Positions 36,420 through 47,298 of a DNA stretch of 64,000 bases are shown here, one piece after another. The DNA is from Coccinella septempunctata (taxonomy: Eukaryota > Arthropoda > Insecta > Coleoptera > Coccinellidae): assembly GCF_907165205.1 (NCBI RefSeq), contig NC_058189.1, positions 51,920,270 to 51,984,269 on the forward strand, written 5' to 3'. The notes beneath the pieces are model-generated. The model saw nothing but the letters and a program-made list of their open reading frames with translations, searched no databases and had not been told where the DNA came from. Position 1 is the first letter of the stretch. Every line of letters begins with the position of its first letter. The position numbers and the translations under genes are program-made.

Positions 36420-37779
36420 TAGTGCTGATACTATCAAACATTTTCAGTTGCAATTAAAATGATAATAGAGATCAAGGATTATTTCTCCGATCAACAACAA
36501 CTGAAAAAATATACTTTCGTGGATATAGGGTGATGAAAAATTTTTGAATCTTTGTGTATAAACACTGATACGAAGCTGTCACAGTCTGCCAGCTTTGTTA
36601 CTAACTGATTTTTGACTTTGTTGAAATAATCAATCTATATTTCTTTCAAATCTGAAAATTATACATAGATATAATATACATTTTAGAACAGACATGAATT
36701 TTACCCATTGGGCCATCATGATCAAATTTGATTTAAAATAGCTTCAAGATGGAATAGTGCGAAGGACTTTGAAGTTTTCCACGTTTCGGTATAAATAGAC
36801 GTAGAGTTGTCAAAAATGGTAATCGAAGCAAATACACGAATCAAAACTAACAAGTTTCACAATATCTAATAGTTTGACTATAAAACTAGCTCTATTGTCG
36901 ACTAGGGTCAATGTGGGGCTATAGGTATCACCATACTTTACCATCTGTCTAAACAACAAAAGCTTGACTAGTCTAAACAGTGATTACGTAGAAGGCCGAC
37001 TTACTCAGGTGAATTGGAAGAACCCAGGCAGGAAGTAAGACAGTTGTTTCTACGTGGACGCCTAGTTTGATATACAATCGATTAACAGGTTAACTCTGCC
37101 AGAATGACACTTCAGCTTTTGGTGTCATTCAAAGAAGTTGTCCAAGCATAGCCAATTGGGGGTAGAATTGATTTTACTAGCTCTTTCGGTCAGTGCCATC
37201 CATTCAATATGTTCATTACGTGAATTTTGATGTTTTAATGCGAATTAATTCACCGAAATAACGTTTGGAGAATTCATCGTCAAGAAGGTAATGAGATTTT
37301 AAATACTCTAAGGCCCAGTAGCAGGAAGGTTCATTAAGATTTAATGCCCCATTAAAATTCAAAACTGTAATTTGTGAAGCGAATAATGAAAGATTTACAT
37401 TTTAACTTTAACGGACTTTCCTGCAACTGGTCTAATATGTCTGTTATGAAATACCATAAATATTCACTTCTGATGGGCGAAACGCATTCAACTCTAGAAG
37501 CCATGAAGATTAAGATTGGAAAATTTCTTCGGGAAATATTAATGAAGCTAGTGCAATAATTAGAATGCAAAATTTCAAATGAACGGTGTAGATGAATAGT
37601 GGAGAAAAATTTTGAGGGATGATTTAAAAAAAAAATCGTGGTCTTTAATATAATTTTGTTCGATGATACCCGCTCTACATACCTGTTGATAATTTTTTGT
37701 TACTCAACAACCGTTACTAAGCAAGAAATTACAAGAGAAAATCTTTGTATTTTTTGATCAACCTATAAAAAATTAATTT
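36420..37779. other. Unassigned intergenic stretch
   Basis: AT-rich, with no gene or repeat recognised. A short CTGATGGGCGAAACGC string at about 37468 resembles fragments of retroelement ends but lacks a stem between its halves. Confidence 0.35.
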
Positions 37780-38036
37780 TTCAACGGTTTCATATGAAAT
37801 AGAAAAGAGTTTCTTGTGAAACAAATTTTAGGGGTAGCTTTTTCTACCCCTTGCAACTATAGGGGCACATCATCGAACATTTTTTATTGCTCTCTGGCTC
37901 CCATAGAATGTCTGTACCATTTTTCAATGGTATCATATGAAAAGAAAAGAGTTTCTTTTGAAACAAATTTAAGGGGTAGCTATTTCTACCCCCTTGCAGT
38001 TATAGGGGCACATCATCTAAACTTTTTTATTGCAAT
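37780..38036. repeat. Two-copy tandem repeat, 143-bp period
   Basis: The block starting TTCAACGGTTTCATATGAAA at 37780 recurs as TTCAATGGTATCATATGAAA at 37923. Both copies carry GAAAAGAGTTTC, GGGGTAGCT, CTACCCC and GGGGCACATCATC in the same order. Confidence 0.8.
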
Positions 38037-38145
38037 AATAAGGATAAATTCAGATGCATACCACCCGACGATATTAATATCGACAAGTGTTACGATCTGA
38101 ATTGAACTAGCCAATTTGTCATCGTCAAGGCCTCAAATGGAGTAC

Positions 38146-38232
38146 GCTCCACCGAAGAAAAGCAGATGCTGACCATGGTTTCGACCTCATTTGGCCTCAT
38201 CAGAGCAACATAGCATTTTTCCACGGTGGAGA
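38146..38232 (-). ncRNA. Type I hammerhead self-cleaving ribozyme motif
   Basis: Read on the minus strand this is a complete hammerhead core: CTGATGA (38203-38197), a stem II of GGCC paired with GGUC around AAATGA, GAAA (38182-38179), then self-complementary ACCATGGT as a minimal stem III, and C at 38171 as the cleavage-site base. Stem I starts with TTGCT/AGCAT (four pairs next to the core) and is closed further out by CTCCACCG/CGGTGGAG (38224-38231 and 38147-38154). All invariant core bases are present. Hammerheads with such short stem III are known from the terminal repeats of Penelope-like retroelements and act as dimers. That fits the Penelope remnant 0.7 kb away, though no reverse transcriptase is seen on this strand. 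Confidence 0.82.
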
Positions 38233-38608
38233 ACGTTTGGAATTGATGGAACTTTATTCAATGTTGTCATGTTCTACTGGGTATTATTTACCCAGAGCGC
38301 CATCCAACATGAAACGGTATCCGATTCAATCCCCTCCAGATAGAAACCAAGACGAAGACAATAGCATATGTCCCATATTTTCCCTAATTTAGTACGCCGA
38401 TTCGCTTTGCGAACGTCAGACGCATGATGAATTGAGATGTTTGGGACGCGCTCAGATCACGGCATGCTTTGTGAATGGTGATTCACTGGTGGGTTAAAAC
38501 TTTGAGTTAATACTCAAGGGTTAAAATAATGTGGTGGCGTAAGAACACAGTAACAAAGCCTACACAAAACACAACTGGTTCTCCGAACTCGTACAAGCCA
38601 CAGAGCTT

Positions 38609-38634
38609 CTGAGTTGTACTTCGGTACAACTCAG
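38609..38634. repeat. Perfect 11-bp hairpin with UUCG loop
   Basis: CTGAGTTGTAC and its exact complement enclose TTCG, closed by a C-G pair: the extra-stable cUUCGg tetraloop on the plus-strand RNA. It lies in a GC-richer block (38100-38650) beside the hammerhead and may belong to the same retroelement end. Confidence 0.7.
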
Positions 38635-38874
38635 TCGGTCAACAAGAATGAGGATAATACAAAATTTCATTTCTGTCAGTTTTCTGAAAAAAATCAAAAA
38701 ATGCTTTTCAGGCACCATCTGTAGGGAGTTGTATCTAAGCAGGGACTCCTAAAAAAATGTAGCTATATATGATCCATACTATTTTTTGACAAGGAATAAC
38801 CCCTTCAATATAATCGCCACTATTTATTTACACCATGTATCAAATTAATTGGTGAATCCTGATTGTATCGAGAG

Positions 38875-39887
38875 TGTAAGTGTACGTTAATGGGAATTAG
38901 GAAGGTGAAAAAATCAGAAAATCTTAGCTAATGCCAGCGTTTCGCAACATATATTGTCGCTTCTTCAGGGCTAAAAAATACAGATCATCGTGAATAAAAA
39001 CGAAAAACGACAACACACACAGAAAAAAAACAAATCAACATGAATATAATGAAATAGACAATTGCAGAGTCACGATCCGCATTGAGACACACTTACCAAA
39101 GGCAAATTATGCCTTCGAAAAATAGATGGTACAAGAAGAGACAGCAAACAGTAATACATTGAAAAAATTTGTCTTGTAGCGTCTTCGACATCACTTCAAT
39201 CGTCGAATGAAATTTGTCAACTGAAAGAGACAGAATTCAAATGATATATTCATTTGAATTGGGATGAAACTCATCATTTTCTGGAGCAGCATCGGTTTGA
39301 TTTTGACAGTGTCAATATTTTGGATTTTGAGGACAACTGGTTGAAACGCAATGTTAGCGAAATGATATTTTATAAGGCTGGACGAGACAGTTAATAATAG
39401 AGTAGATACTCAGAATTTGAGTTCCATGTAGAAGAACGTTTTGGAAATTTTCAAAACCAGAAAACGATAAGGGGTTCGGTCTGTTATCTGATAGTGGGAC
39501 ATATATGTGGGTGGCACTGTGTATGTTCATTTGAATTCTGTCTCTTTCAGTTGACAAATTTCATTCGACGGTTGAAGTAATGTCGAACAAGACAAGTTTT
39601 TTCAATGAATCACTGTTTGCTGTCTCTTCTTGTACCATCTATTTTTTGAAAGCATAGTTTGGCTTTGGTAGGTGTGTCTCAGTGCGGATCGTGACTCTGC
39701 AATTGTCTATTTTATTATATTCATGTTGATTTGTTTTTTCTGTGTGTGTTGTCGTTTTTCGTTTTTATTCACGATGATCTGTATTTTTTAGCCCTGAAGA
39801 AGCGACAATATATGTTGCGAAACGTTGGCATTAGCTAAGATTTACTGATTTTTTCACCTTCCTAATTCCCATTAACGTACACTTACA
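38875..39887 (+). mobile_element. Truncated Penelope-like retroelement with inverted terminal repeats
   Basis: Arms of about 370 bp (38875-39253 and 39522-39887) are inverted copies of each other: TGTAAGTGTACGTTAATGGG on the left pairs with the right end. Between them is 270 bp carrying the end of a Penelope-type GIY-YIG endonuclease frame on the plus strand. Penelope-like elements are known for long terminal repeats that may stand in inverted orientation. Each arm holds CTGAAGA, then a GCGAC/GTTGC stem, then GAAAC, a degenerate hammerhead-like string. The element is heavily 5'-truncated. Confidence 0.68.
39245..39394 (+). pseudogene. Penelope-like endonuclease C-terminal fragment
   Basis: Forty-nine codons and a TAA. 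Residues read ETHHFLEQHRFDFDSV, then NILDFEDNWLKRNVSEM and a short tail. The H-x-F-x-F, IL-x-x-E, R-x-x-x-E spacing is the usual end of the GIY-YIG endonuclease domain of Penelope-like elements, which nicks target DNA for retrotransposition. The reverse transcriptase and the catalytic GIY-YIG start are absent. A GIY-YIG end from another retroelement class is the alternative. Confidence 0.65.
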
Positions 39888-40066
39888 TGATGTTGAGAGG
39901 AAGTGAGCTTTTAAGTTTTTTTTGTTATCCAGAATGTTCTCATTTTGCCAAATGTTTGCAATTTTTGAAGGTTTATTGATCAATTCGAGGAGAAAATCAA
40001 CATCAAATATGTAATTGTGTCTCTTTTATTCATTTTAATCACAAGTGCATAGTGCATATAATTATA

Positions 40067-41261
40067 TACTTCATTCAACTTTATTTTAGCAGTCGGTTGG
40101 CCATGGCAATTTGACACATTTCACTCTGTATAGTACGAAAATGTGGGGTTATGGAGCTTGTCAAAACATTTTTGGGTTTTAAATCAACGCTATGTTGCCC
40201 TTTCTACGTAAAAGTTTCTGTTATTAAGTATTTTATCACAATGTCGAATCTCTTCGGAAAATATCTGACGAACATAATTGAAGTTTATACAAACTGATTG
40301 AAGGCATACCAAATCCAGTTATTTGCATGGAAAATACAAGAGATCAGTATAATATCATAATATGCACTAGCTTGAGGAGAGTTAATGTTCGTTATCTTCT
40401 TTGGCTTACATCATTTGTAGATTTCAAAAATATTAACCCGAAGATAAAATGCATATGATGCAGTGGTTGGCAATGGGTAGGAATTAACAGATAATTACAA
40501 GAATGTTAAATTTTTCAATAAAAATCATCTTGCATCAATATAAGTAAAAGGAGTTGAAGGAAGTTTCAAGTTAAGATGCAACTTCACCGTTGAACAAAAA
40601 TTTCACATGAATAAACACTAAAAGGCAACTTGCGCGTATTTGTGGCTATTCATCTTAATACATTGATGTAATTATAATATTTAGGTATTTATTAGTACCT
40701 TAAGACATTTACATTGTATAGGACAAGTCAAATGAAAAACAGAAAAATCCATTTTAGGGAACTCATTCTACGATGACATTTATCGAAAATCCTGTAGTTA
40801 ACTTTTCGCATTAATTCACTCAAACATAAAATTCCCAAATGCCACCACTTTTTTGGGTCTCCCAATAGAAGGAAATTCTTTGTCATACTCTTCATTCACA
40901 ATCTTTCTGATTGTGGAAATATTCAGCTGAAATATAAGTCGTTTAGATTCAGATGAAACATTATATAAATTCTCTTACCTTGAATATGTTCGCTACCGTC
41001 TGACGTATTGTGTATTTTAGAATATCAGGGTATAACTATTTGAATGAGCGGACCTGAATTCTAAATAGCACTTCCTGAAACCCTGTCTCTTTTTTCAATC
41101 ACTTTCGGCATTTTCGTAATAAAAATTGATATTAGTTGTGGCAACGGCGTTATGACATTAACGACATTTCATGAGTGCCAACCTAACTTCGTTCTAGTTA
41201 CAAAAACTTGAGAAAATTATTTCATGGCCAACCGACTGCTAAAATAAATTTGAATGAAGTA
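40067..41261. mobile_element. T element copy 2
   Basis: About 1.2 kb; ends are inverted (TACTTCATTCAACTTTATTT on the left), with TAGCAGTCGGTTGGCCATG just inside both ends and TA outside. It aligns along its length with copies 1 and 3 and serves as the empty-site reference for the two insertions in copy 3. No coding capacity. Confidence 0.82.
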
Positions 41262-42271
41262 TAGTATATCTATCTGCATACATCACATACTCAAAATTAA
41301 TAATGTTTGTTCAGAGAAAATCCATGTTAAACTTCAATATTTGAGAGTAAAGTATTGAAAAATGCGAAGGTATACGATTCGAGTGATTTGCAGAACAAAC
41401 ATTTGCTGAATCTAAATGGAACATTCATGTCGAATGTTCATTCACCCTGTGCCTACAAACCATTGATCGAAATATTCTCTGTTCGCTGTATTTTTTCAGT
41501 CCAATAATATACCTATGATTATTATTTTGCATTTCCACAATCACAAAATGAAATAACCTCGCATGCGTTCTGTTTTTGTAGAATCCAAAATATTTCACAC
41601 AATCCATTGTCAGTCCGATCAGTTTCCAGGTCAATTACCGCTTTTCCGTAGCTCTAAAGCGAAAATAATCAACTGACAAAGCCAACGATTGTCCGATATA
41701 TTTCTCATCGACGTTACCCAATGAATCTCTCTCCCCCGGACACATCGGACGGTCGACTCATACATCACATCTTTTATTTATACCGACTCATCGCAATTTT
41801 TCGGAAGACGACGGCAGCAACTTCCAGTAGAAAGACCAGAAAGAGTCGCGTCTTAATCAGGATCGAAATCCCTAGAGAAAACTTTCGAGGTAAATCCTCC
41901 TTGTTACGTTAAACTTATAAACCCGAGAGGTTCCTTCGCGAAGTTAGCGTAATCCGAGACGTTTAAAATGAAATAAAATACCGACCGATATTTTCGGAAC
42001 TTTTGTTTTCATTTCTCGGCGTTTTCGAGTCCCCTCGCGATTCCCCGTGTGACAATTGGTTTATTTCGTGATCCGATGGGGATTTGGGGATTTTCATCCT
42101 CGCAGTCACTTGATCGTGATAGATGCTTCTATTCTGATACTTTCGGTTACTTTTCGATCACCTAGGAATTGCTTGACGAATACTTGAGGACTTTAGGTAA
42201 TTATATTCGGTTTGAAAAATTGTCAAGGATGAGACTTCGGGAATTGTTCACCAAAAAGAAATGTTCACGTA
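41262..42271. other. Unassigned stretch with a CpG-rich patch
   Basis: About 41700-42130 is clearly richer in GC and CpG (CGGACGGTCGACTC, GAAGACGACGGCAG) than its surroundings. A TTTATTTATA string at about 41771 and a GAG/GTAAAT donor at about 41890 are compatible with a promoter and first exon on the plus strand, but no downstream exon can be linked to it. Confidence 0.3.
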
Positions 42272-43141
42272 CCGGTAGATTCGGGTGACTTGGGACAGTC
42301 CTGTAACTTGGGACAATTACCCCCCTTGCAGATTTCTTTGTTTCTTACCATTTATGAGTGAAGGGACAAACTTATAAGATTGTGTAGCGTCTTTTCGGTT
42401 AGTTCAACAATTAATTCCTGTTGAGTTTGCCGTGACCAGAGTTCTTGAATTGACAGGAAAAATTAACGAACGCAGGGGAGGAAAAGCACGTGGCTCTTAT
42501 ACTTTCTAGTGTCGTGTACATGTGTTTCACTTTGTGCATGTGTAATTTTTTTTCTGGATACGTGGGACATCGGAATATTAGATATGTCATGAAACAAGGT
42601 TGTTTACAAGTCAAATGGCAACACGGATTTCATTTTATTTTGTTGTTTGATAGGGTGACTTGGGACAATGCCGAATATATACAAGAGGCGCATTAGCAGC
42701 AGGAAATATTCTGATTTTTCGCAAGATATTATTATTTACGATATCAAAGTTCCCGTGTTTTGTTTAGTTTTTTTACATTTGAGTTGCAATATATCTACTT
42801 TCACTGTAATAGGGGTTTATCATTCAATTTCCTTACCGCATTTCAACTATATAATCATAAATTCTAATTTTTCAAAACTATACACCGTCCCAAGTCACTT
42901 TCTTCATTTGAGAATTGAGAAATCAATAGATTTTAACTTGTGTCTGAAGCCTTTCCAAATGGGTATATTTTATTTTTTCAAAATTTATATCCGAATTCTG
43001 AAGCATGGTACCTATATATCCTAATCAATAGTCTGAGTCATTAAGCATATTTGAACCTCTTTCTCACATGAAAATAGGTCACCGTTTTTAAAATATGACA
43101 AGTTGAAATTCAAAATCGTCCCAAGTCAACCGAATCTACGG
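42272..43141 (+). mobile_element. TA-flanked element with TTGGGACA repeats (pogo-like, decayed)
   Basis: Inverted ends CCGGTAGATTCGGGTGACTT and, reversed, CCGTAGATTCGGTTGACTT, with TA outside. The motif TGACTTGGGACA or its inverse recurs inside. A frame of 118 codons (42668-43024) starts directly after one copy; its first residues MPNIYKRRISSRKYSDFS resemble the start of pogo/Jerky-type transposases (a psq helix-turn-helix). The rest does not, and no catalytic domain is present. It is a relic or a non-autonomous derivative. Confidence 0.6.
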
Positions 43142-43504
43142 TACTTTACAATGCAGAATGATAGTTAAACCAGTTCAGGTACAATGAGGGAGTCACACCC
43201 CCAATGTCAAGCTGAGGTAATCAATTCGAGCAATAATCAAAAAGATTGATCTCCATAAACAGCAGTGATAAAAATGTAATCAAGAAGAAATTCTCTACAA
43301 AGCCTTCATTTGTTTAAATTGAATGAAGAAATTTCATCGTTTTTGAAAGTTTTTTTGAAGTGCAGATAATTGAGAAGAGCGCTTCTTCTTTCGAAATGAG
43401 AGGAATGCAATTATATGAAGTTGGTGTTTATCTTAAAAAAATTATGAATTATAGAGCTTCTGAGAGGTACCACCTTGGTATTCATAAGAAAAAGAATATT
43501 ACAT

Positions 43505-44050
43505 AATACACTGCCAAACAATAGATAGGGATCAAATATAAATCTCTATTTCCCTTTATTCATCATTACATTTGTCAGTTTATCTGGAACATATGTTTGA
43601 AGGGAAAGAGGTCGAAGTTTTTCACAAGTATGTACTTTCGGAAGAGGTTTCGTATGTGTAGGTGAAGACATTTGTTTGAACCGTCGTACAGAGGTTGTTT
43701 AACAGTATTACCAGCCAAAGATATCACGATAATAATTGAACGTTCCAGATATTGGTAGAAATTTTATTTTAATCAACAATAATGTAGTGCTGGAAGCAGA
43801 AGCTTTTGAAAAGATGAATTGGCCAGCTCGCTTTCCTGACATGAATTGCATCGAGCATGTCTCGGCAGAGATGTCTAGACAACCATGCTTCCTACAATAA
43901 CCGATTAACAATTTGGAGCCGCTTTCTAGCGCTTTGTTGGATTTTCGCCCCAAAATTTTCTAAATTTTCTAAGCGAAAGTTTACCTGGAAGAGTAGCATG
44001 CTTGCGAGGAACTCGTGGTGTAACAACCAAGTACTATAGATCACCGAGAC
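43505..44050 (+). pseudogene. Tc1 transposase relic, family 2-like
   Basis: The left end TACACTGCCAAACAATAGAT with AGGGAT resembles the left end of the second Tc1 family at 50720. Near 43790-43870 a frame reads VLEAEAFEKMNWPARFPDMN then CIEHV, the Tc1 catalytic third-acid region. The rest is scrambled. The open frames of 60-81 codons on either strand here are remnants or shadows. Confidence 0.55.
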
Positions 44051-44165
44051 TTTCAATTTCCTCTTCATTAATTTTTTTCTCTGTTATTCAAACCAAGAAT
44101 TTTATAATTTCAATTGAAAATTTTTTTCTTTGCAACTCATTAATCTGTCCTGTGAAAAACAAATT

Positions 44166-44945
44166 GTTTTCGCTTTCATTATAAAAGTTGTAGAGCATAA
44201 AATTTTTCACAAATTTTGTCCGAAGCAAATTTTTCTACGGTCAAACGTTTTTCACATTGTCCATTCGCATGTGAGGCTAAGCTCCTCGCACTTATCGTCA
44301 TCTAACTCGAATACGGTTAAGAGTATGTAAAATTGCTTCAGACAAAAGTTGTATAGAATTTTATTGTATACAACTTTTATAATGAGTACAGAAACGATTA
44401 TAGCTACAGGAAGGAAGATAATAATCTGAAAAATGCCTTTTTAACATCTTCAAACTGTCATATTGAGAAAACCCCCCCTGATTAGTGCTAGATTAATGGG
44501 TCAACGTTCGAGTATATACAAGTAAAAATTGTTTTTGCATTTTCAAAGGATCACTGTGACTTTGCGTCACGTCCAAATTGTCAGTCTCTTGAAAAGTAGC
44601 TTCCTTTGGGTCCAATAAACATACTCGTATCCTCTAAAAGTCTGACGAGCTCGAAAATTTTTTTTTTTTTATCATTTTCAACTCTTCCGTACGGCAAGCC
44701 CCACCACGCAAACTGTCAGATTAACATGAGTTTATTATCAGAGACACGTAGGACATATACAGTTGCTCGAGTATGTACAGCTGACGATTTTTTTTCACAT
44801 CTTTGAGAACGCTTTCCCCATCGCTGAAAGTGCATACATCATAGAACCTTTTTTTCTTTCTACCATCTAATCTTCAAAATCCACTAGGTCTCCACGACTC
44901 CACGCTCGAGTAAATCCCGATTTAGCATCGTCGGCTCCCCAACTA
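44166..44945. mobile_element. R element copy 4, left end missing
   Basis: The right terminal repeat TCGTCGGCTCCCCAACTA is intact at 44928-44945. The interior matches copies 1-3 in order (TTCATTATAAAAGTTGTAGA, the GGCGTG-like and TCTTCAAAATCCACTAGG blocks). The left end is lost near 44166. Confidence 0.7.
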
Positions 44946-44961
44946 TTATAAAAAAGTATTT

Positions 44962-45087
44962 ATGTGGTACAAACAAAAAGTTGAAGGCATGAAAGTGCCA
45001 CTAAAGAAAGGTCAGAAGTATCAGGGAGCTGAAAGAGTGGAAAGGAAAAAGGCTAAAGCAAAGTTGGAAAAACAAGGTGATTTCTGA
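44962..45087 (+). CDS. Short Lys/Glu-rich frame of unknown origin, beside an R element
   Basis: Forty-one codons, ATG to TGA, reading MWYKQKVEGMKVPLKKGQ and then KYQGAERVERKKAKAKLEKQ before a short tail. The composition is coding-like and unusual for this AT-rich background. The frame stays open upstream to the very edge of R copy 4 at 44945, so it may be the 3' remainder of a gene or transposon frame into which R4 inserted. I do not recognise the family. It could also be a pseudogene fragment. Confidence 0.3.
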   Translation: MWYKQKVEGMKVPLKKGQKYQGAERVERKKAKAKLEKQGDF

Positions 45088-45485
45088 AAGAAAACATAAG
45101 CTTTCTCATGCCCAGTTATTCGTGAGGCACTTAAGTCATTTTATTTTAAACCGAATTCGAAAACATTCCAATCGAATTCCATATTTTGCGTTCCATGCTG
45201 GAATTAGATCTGAGAACTTGAAATTTTGAGTGTAGGATTTAGGTTTCAAGTTCGTTATTATTCTTTGTTTTCAATTTTATCAACGGAATCTAAGTTACTC
45301 TGGCTAAATTTTTTATTTTATGCCATTTACATTCCATTGAAGAATTTCATTGTAAAATTGGCAATATTTTCGAATTGACAATATGTATCCAGTTTACTGT
45401 TTCCTACGTTTTCTACACATTTCATATTCAGATTGAATTTTTTATGTTTTCGTTCGCAACGTTAAGTTTTCCATTTATGTTTTCT

Positions 45486-45725
45486 CATAGACATAGAGAC
45501 ATGCACTGTGCCTCCCCTTTCTATCTCTGCATGAAATACGGTCAAAAAAAGTGACAGAGAGAAACTGAACATCGGGCCTGATAGTTGTCTTTTTCTAGAA
45601 TTTTGATTGGTCCGCATTCACCTCTATGTCAACAGAACAGGTATTGGCCCGACGATCATTCCTCTCTTTCTTTAAAATAGAAGATTTCATGCTAGTATAG
45701 CTCAGTCCATGTCTCTATGTCTATG
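45486..45725. mobile_element. 240-bp MITE
   Basis: Ends are inverted repeats of about 23 bp with one mismatch: CATAGACATAGAGACATGCA on the left and CATAGACATAGAGACATGGA on the reverse of the right. No coding capacity. I see no clear target duplication, so the superfamily is not assigned. Confidence 0.75.
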
Positions 45726-46155
45726 TGTTTCCTCAAAAATAGTTTTATATTAGTTTTCTTTTTCTGGATTTTAAGATATACTCGTATATAGGTATTCAAG
45801 TTTTACACATCTTCTCAGATTTCTAACCAAAAACTTGTCTAAAAACATACTAAATTTATCTGAATAAATCATTACTGTTAAATATGACTATATTGCACGA
45901 AATATCATTTGAATGAATAAAAATATATGAACCTATATCTCTTCATATTGTTCGAAGATTTCTCAACCACTATTTCAAAAAATATTATTCTAATCTACCG
46001 CAATCGATGACTGATGGTTTTAAGATAAATATCAGCAAAGGCTATAGAATCCAGCAACTGACTGAAAAAGCTAGTACGAACAGGGTGCTCGAATTTTGGT
46101 GCGTGACATGCAACATTCAGAAATAATTTTCAGAAATTCCAAACAAACCACTCAC
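45726..46155. other. Intron sequence of the NMDA receptor gene (probable)
   Basis: AT-rich sequence downstream (in gene direction) of the donor at 46155. The next, C-terminal, exon was not found. Confidence 0.35.
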
Positions 46156-46951
46156 CGTTTACAGGGAGGAGGTGGCTTGATTCCATGCGACTCCATTTCT
46201 TTCTCCAGCTGTTTACACCTCAAGATTGCTATGTCCAACTCTCTCTTCACCTTCCACAGATGCGTATCGCAGATTGGATCTTTGCACCTGTGGTTCTTCA
46301 AGATATCTTGAGCCTCGAAGACGGCGCCTCGGAAGGTGAGGCTCTTCCCCATTGAGAGGCTGATCAAGGCGCAGCATCCGCCTCGATCAGTCTTGGCTAG
46401 ATGCTTCCTTATATACTTAAAATACACGTATTCTAAAAATAACAAAATGGCTGCCAATAGTATGCCAGCCATCAGAAGGAGGAAGGCTGATAAGAACTGT
46501 TCTAAGGCCAACGGATCCGAACTCTTGTGTTCCTGTTTGCCCGGTCTACAAACCCCGGTCATCCAGTACCTTCTCAGCCTTTCTAGATCACCGTTTTCTC
46601 TATAATCTAGAAGTCTTTTGTTGAACATCTTGAGGTATTTGGAGTTGCGCGGGAACGCAAGACCGTAGCCGGTCATAGCGTACCAGGAGCCCACTGTGAG
46701 CAGTCTGCAGTCTTCGTCCTGGGAGGTTAGGTATTCCAGAACAGTCCCGTCGTAGATGAAGGCGTCCAGATCGCCGCTGAGTACGTCCGTCACGCCCTCT
46801 AGGACGGTCGACTTGTTGAACTGTTTCATGTAGTTGTGCATGTCCTTAAAGTATTTCGCTATGGTGGAGTCGGTGTGTGACCATGGGATTGTTCCGAATT
46901 TGATGAGGGGTTTGTTAGAGTAGGGGCGGCAGAGTCTGTGGTCGTCAATTC
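46156..46951 (-). CDS. Nmdar2: Ionotropic glutamate receptor, NMDA subunit 2 (one large exon)
   Basis: One 796-nt exon on the minus strand: acceptor TTTTCTAG before 46951, donor G/GTGAGT after 46156, phases 1 and 2. It encodes about 265 residues of an NMDA receptor subunit: the second half of the ligand-binding domain (GIDDHRLCRPYS, FGTIPWSHTDSTIAKYFKD, DAFIYDGTVLEYL, GSWYAMTGYGLAFPRNSKY, RRYWMTGVC), the last membrane helix (SAFLLLMAGILLAAILLF) and the start of the cytoplasmic tail. NMDA receptors are glutamate-gated calcium channels at synapses, formed with Nmdar1. The tail motif GGCCALISLSMGKSLTF agrees with insect NMDAR2 as I remember it. The window ends before any upstream exon with the pore region is found. 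A different insect NMDA-type subunit is the alternative. Confidence 0.87.
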
Positions 46952-47298
46952 CTAGAAAAAAGTGTAACAATTAAATATGAATTTTAGTAAACTATTGTTA
47001 GAAACGACCCTAAGTAGGTACGCTTCTGCCTTCTCCAACAAATTTCAGACATTCAAGGACCAAAAATTGGTCAGTGCATATAAGCGGCGATGCAGGGGAA
47101 GTGAATGAAATGAGCAATCAGCGATACAGAGGCGGCGATGATAGAGGAGTGTATACTCCATTCAAATTTATCTTAGCAGTCGGTTGGCCATGAAATAATT
47201 TTCTCAAGTTTTTGTAACTAGAACCAAGTAAGGTTGGCACTCATGAAATGTCGTTAATGTCATAACGCCGTTGTCACAACTAATATTAATTTTTATTA

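Noticed and set aside
37460..37485. CTGATGGGCGAAACGC resembling a hammerhead core
   Set aside because: The two core halves are adjacent, with no room for stem II, and the CTGANGA consensus is not met.
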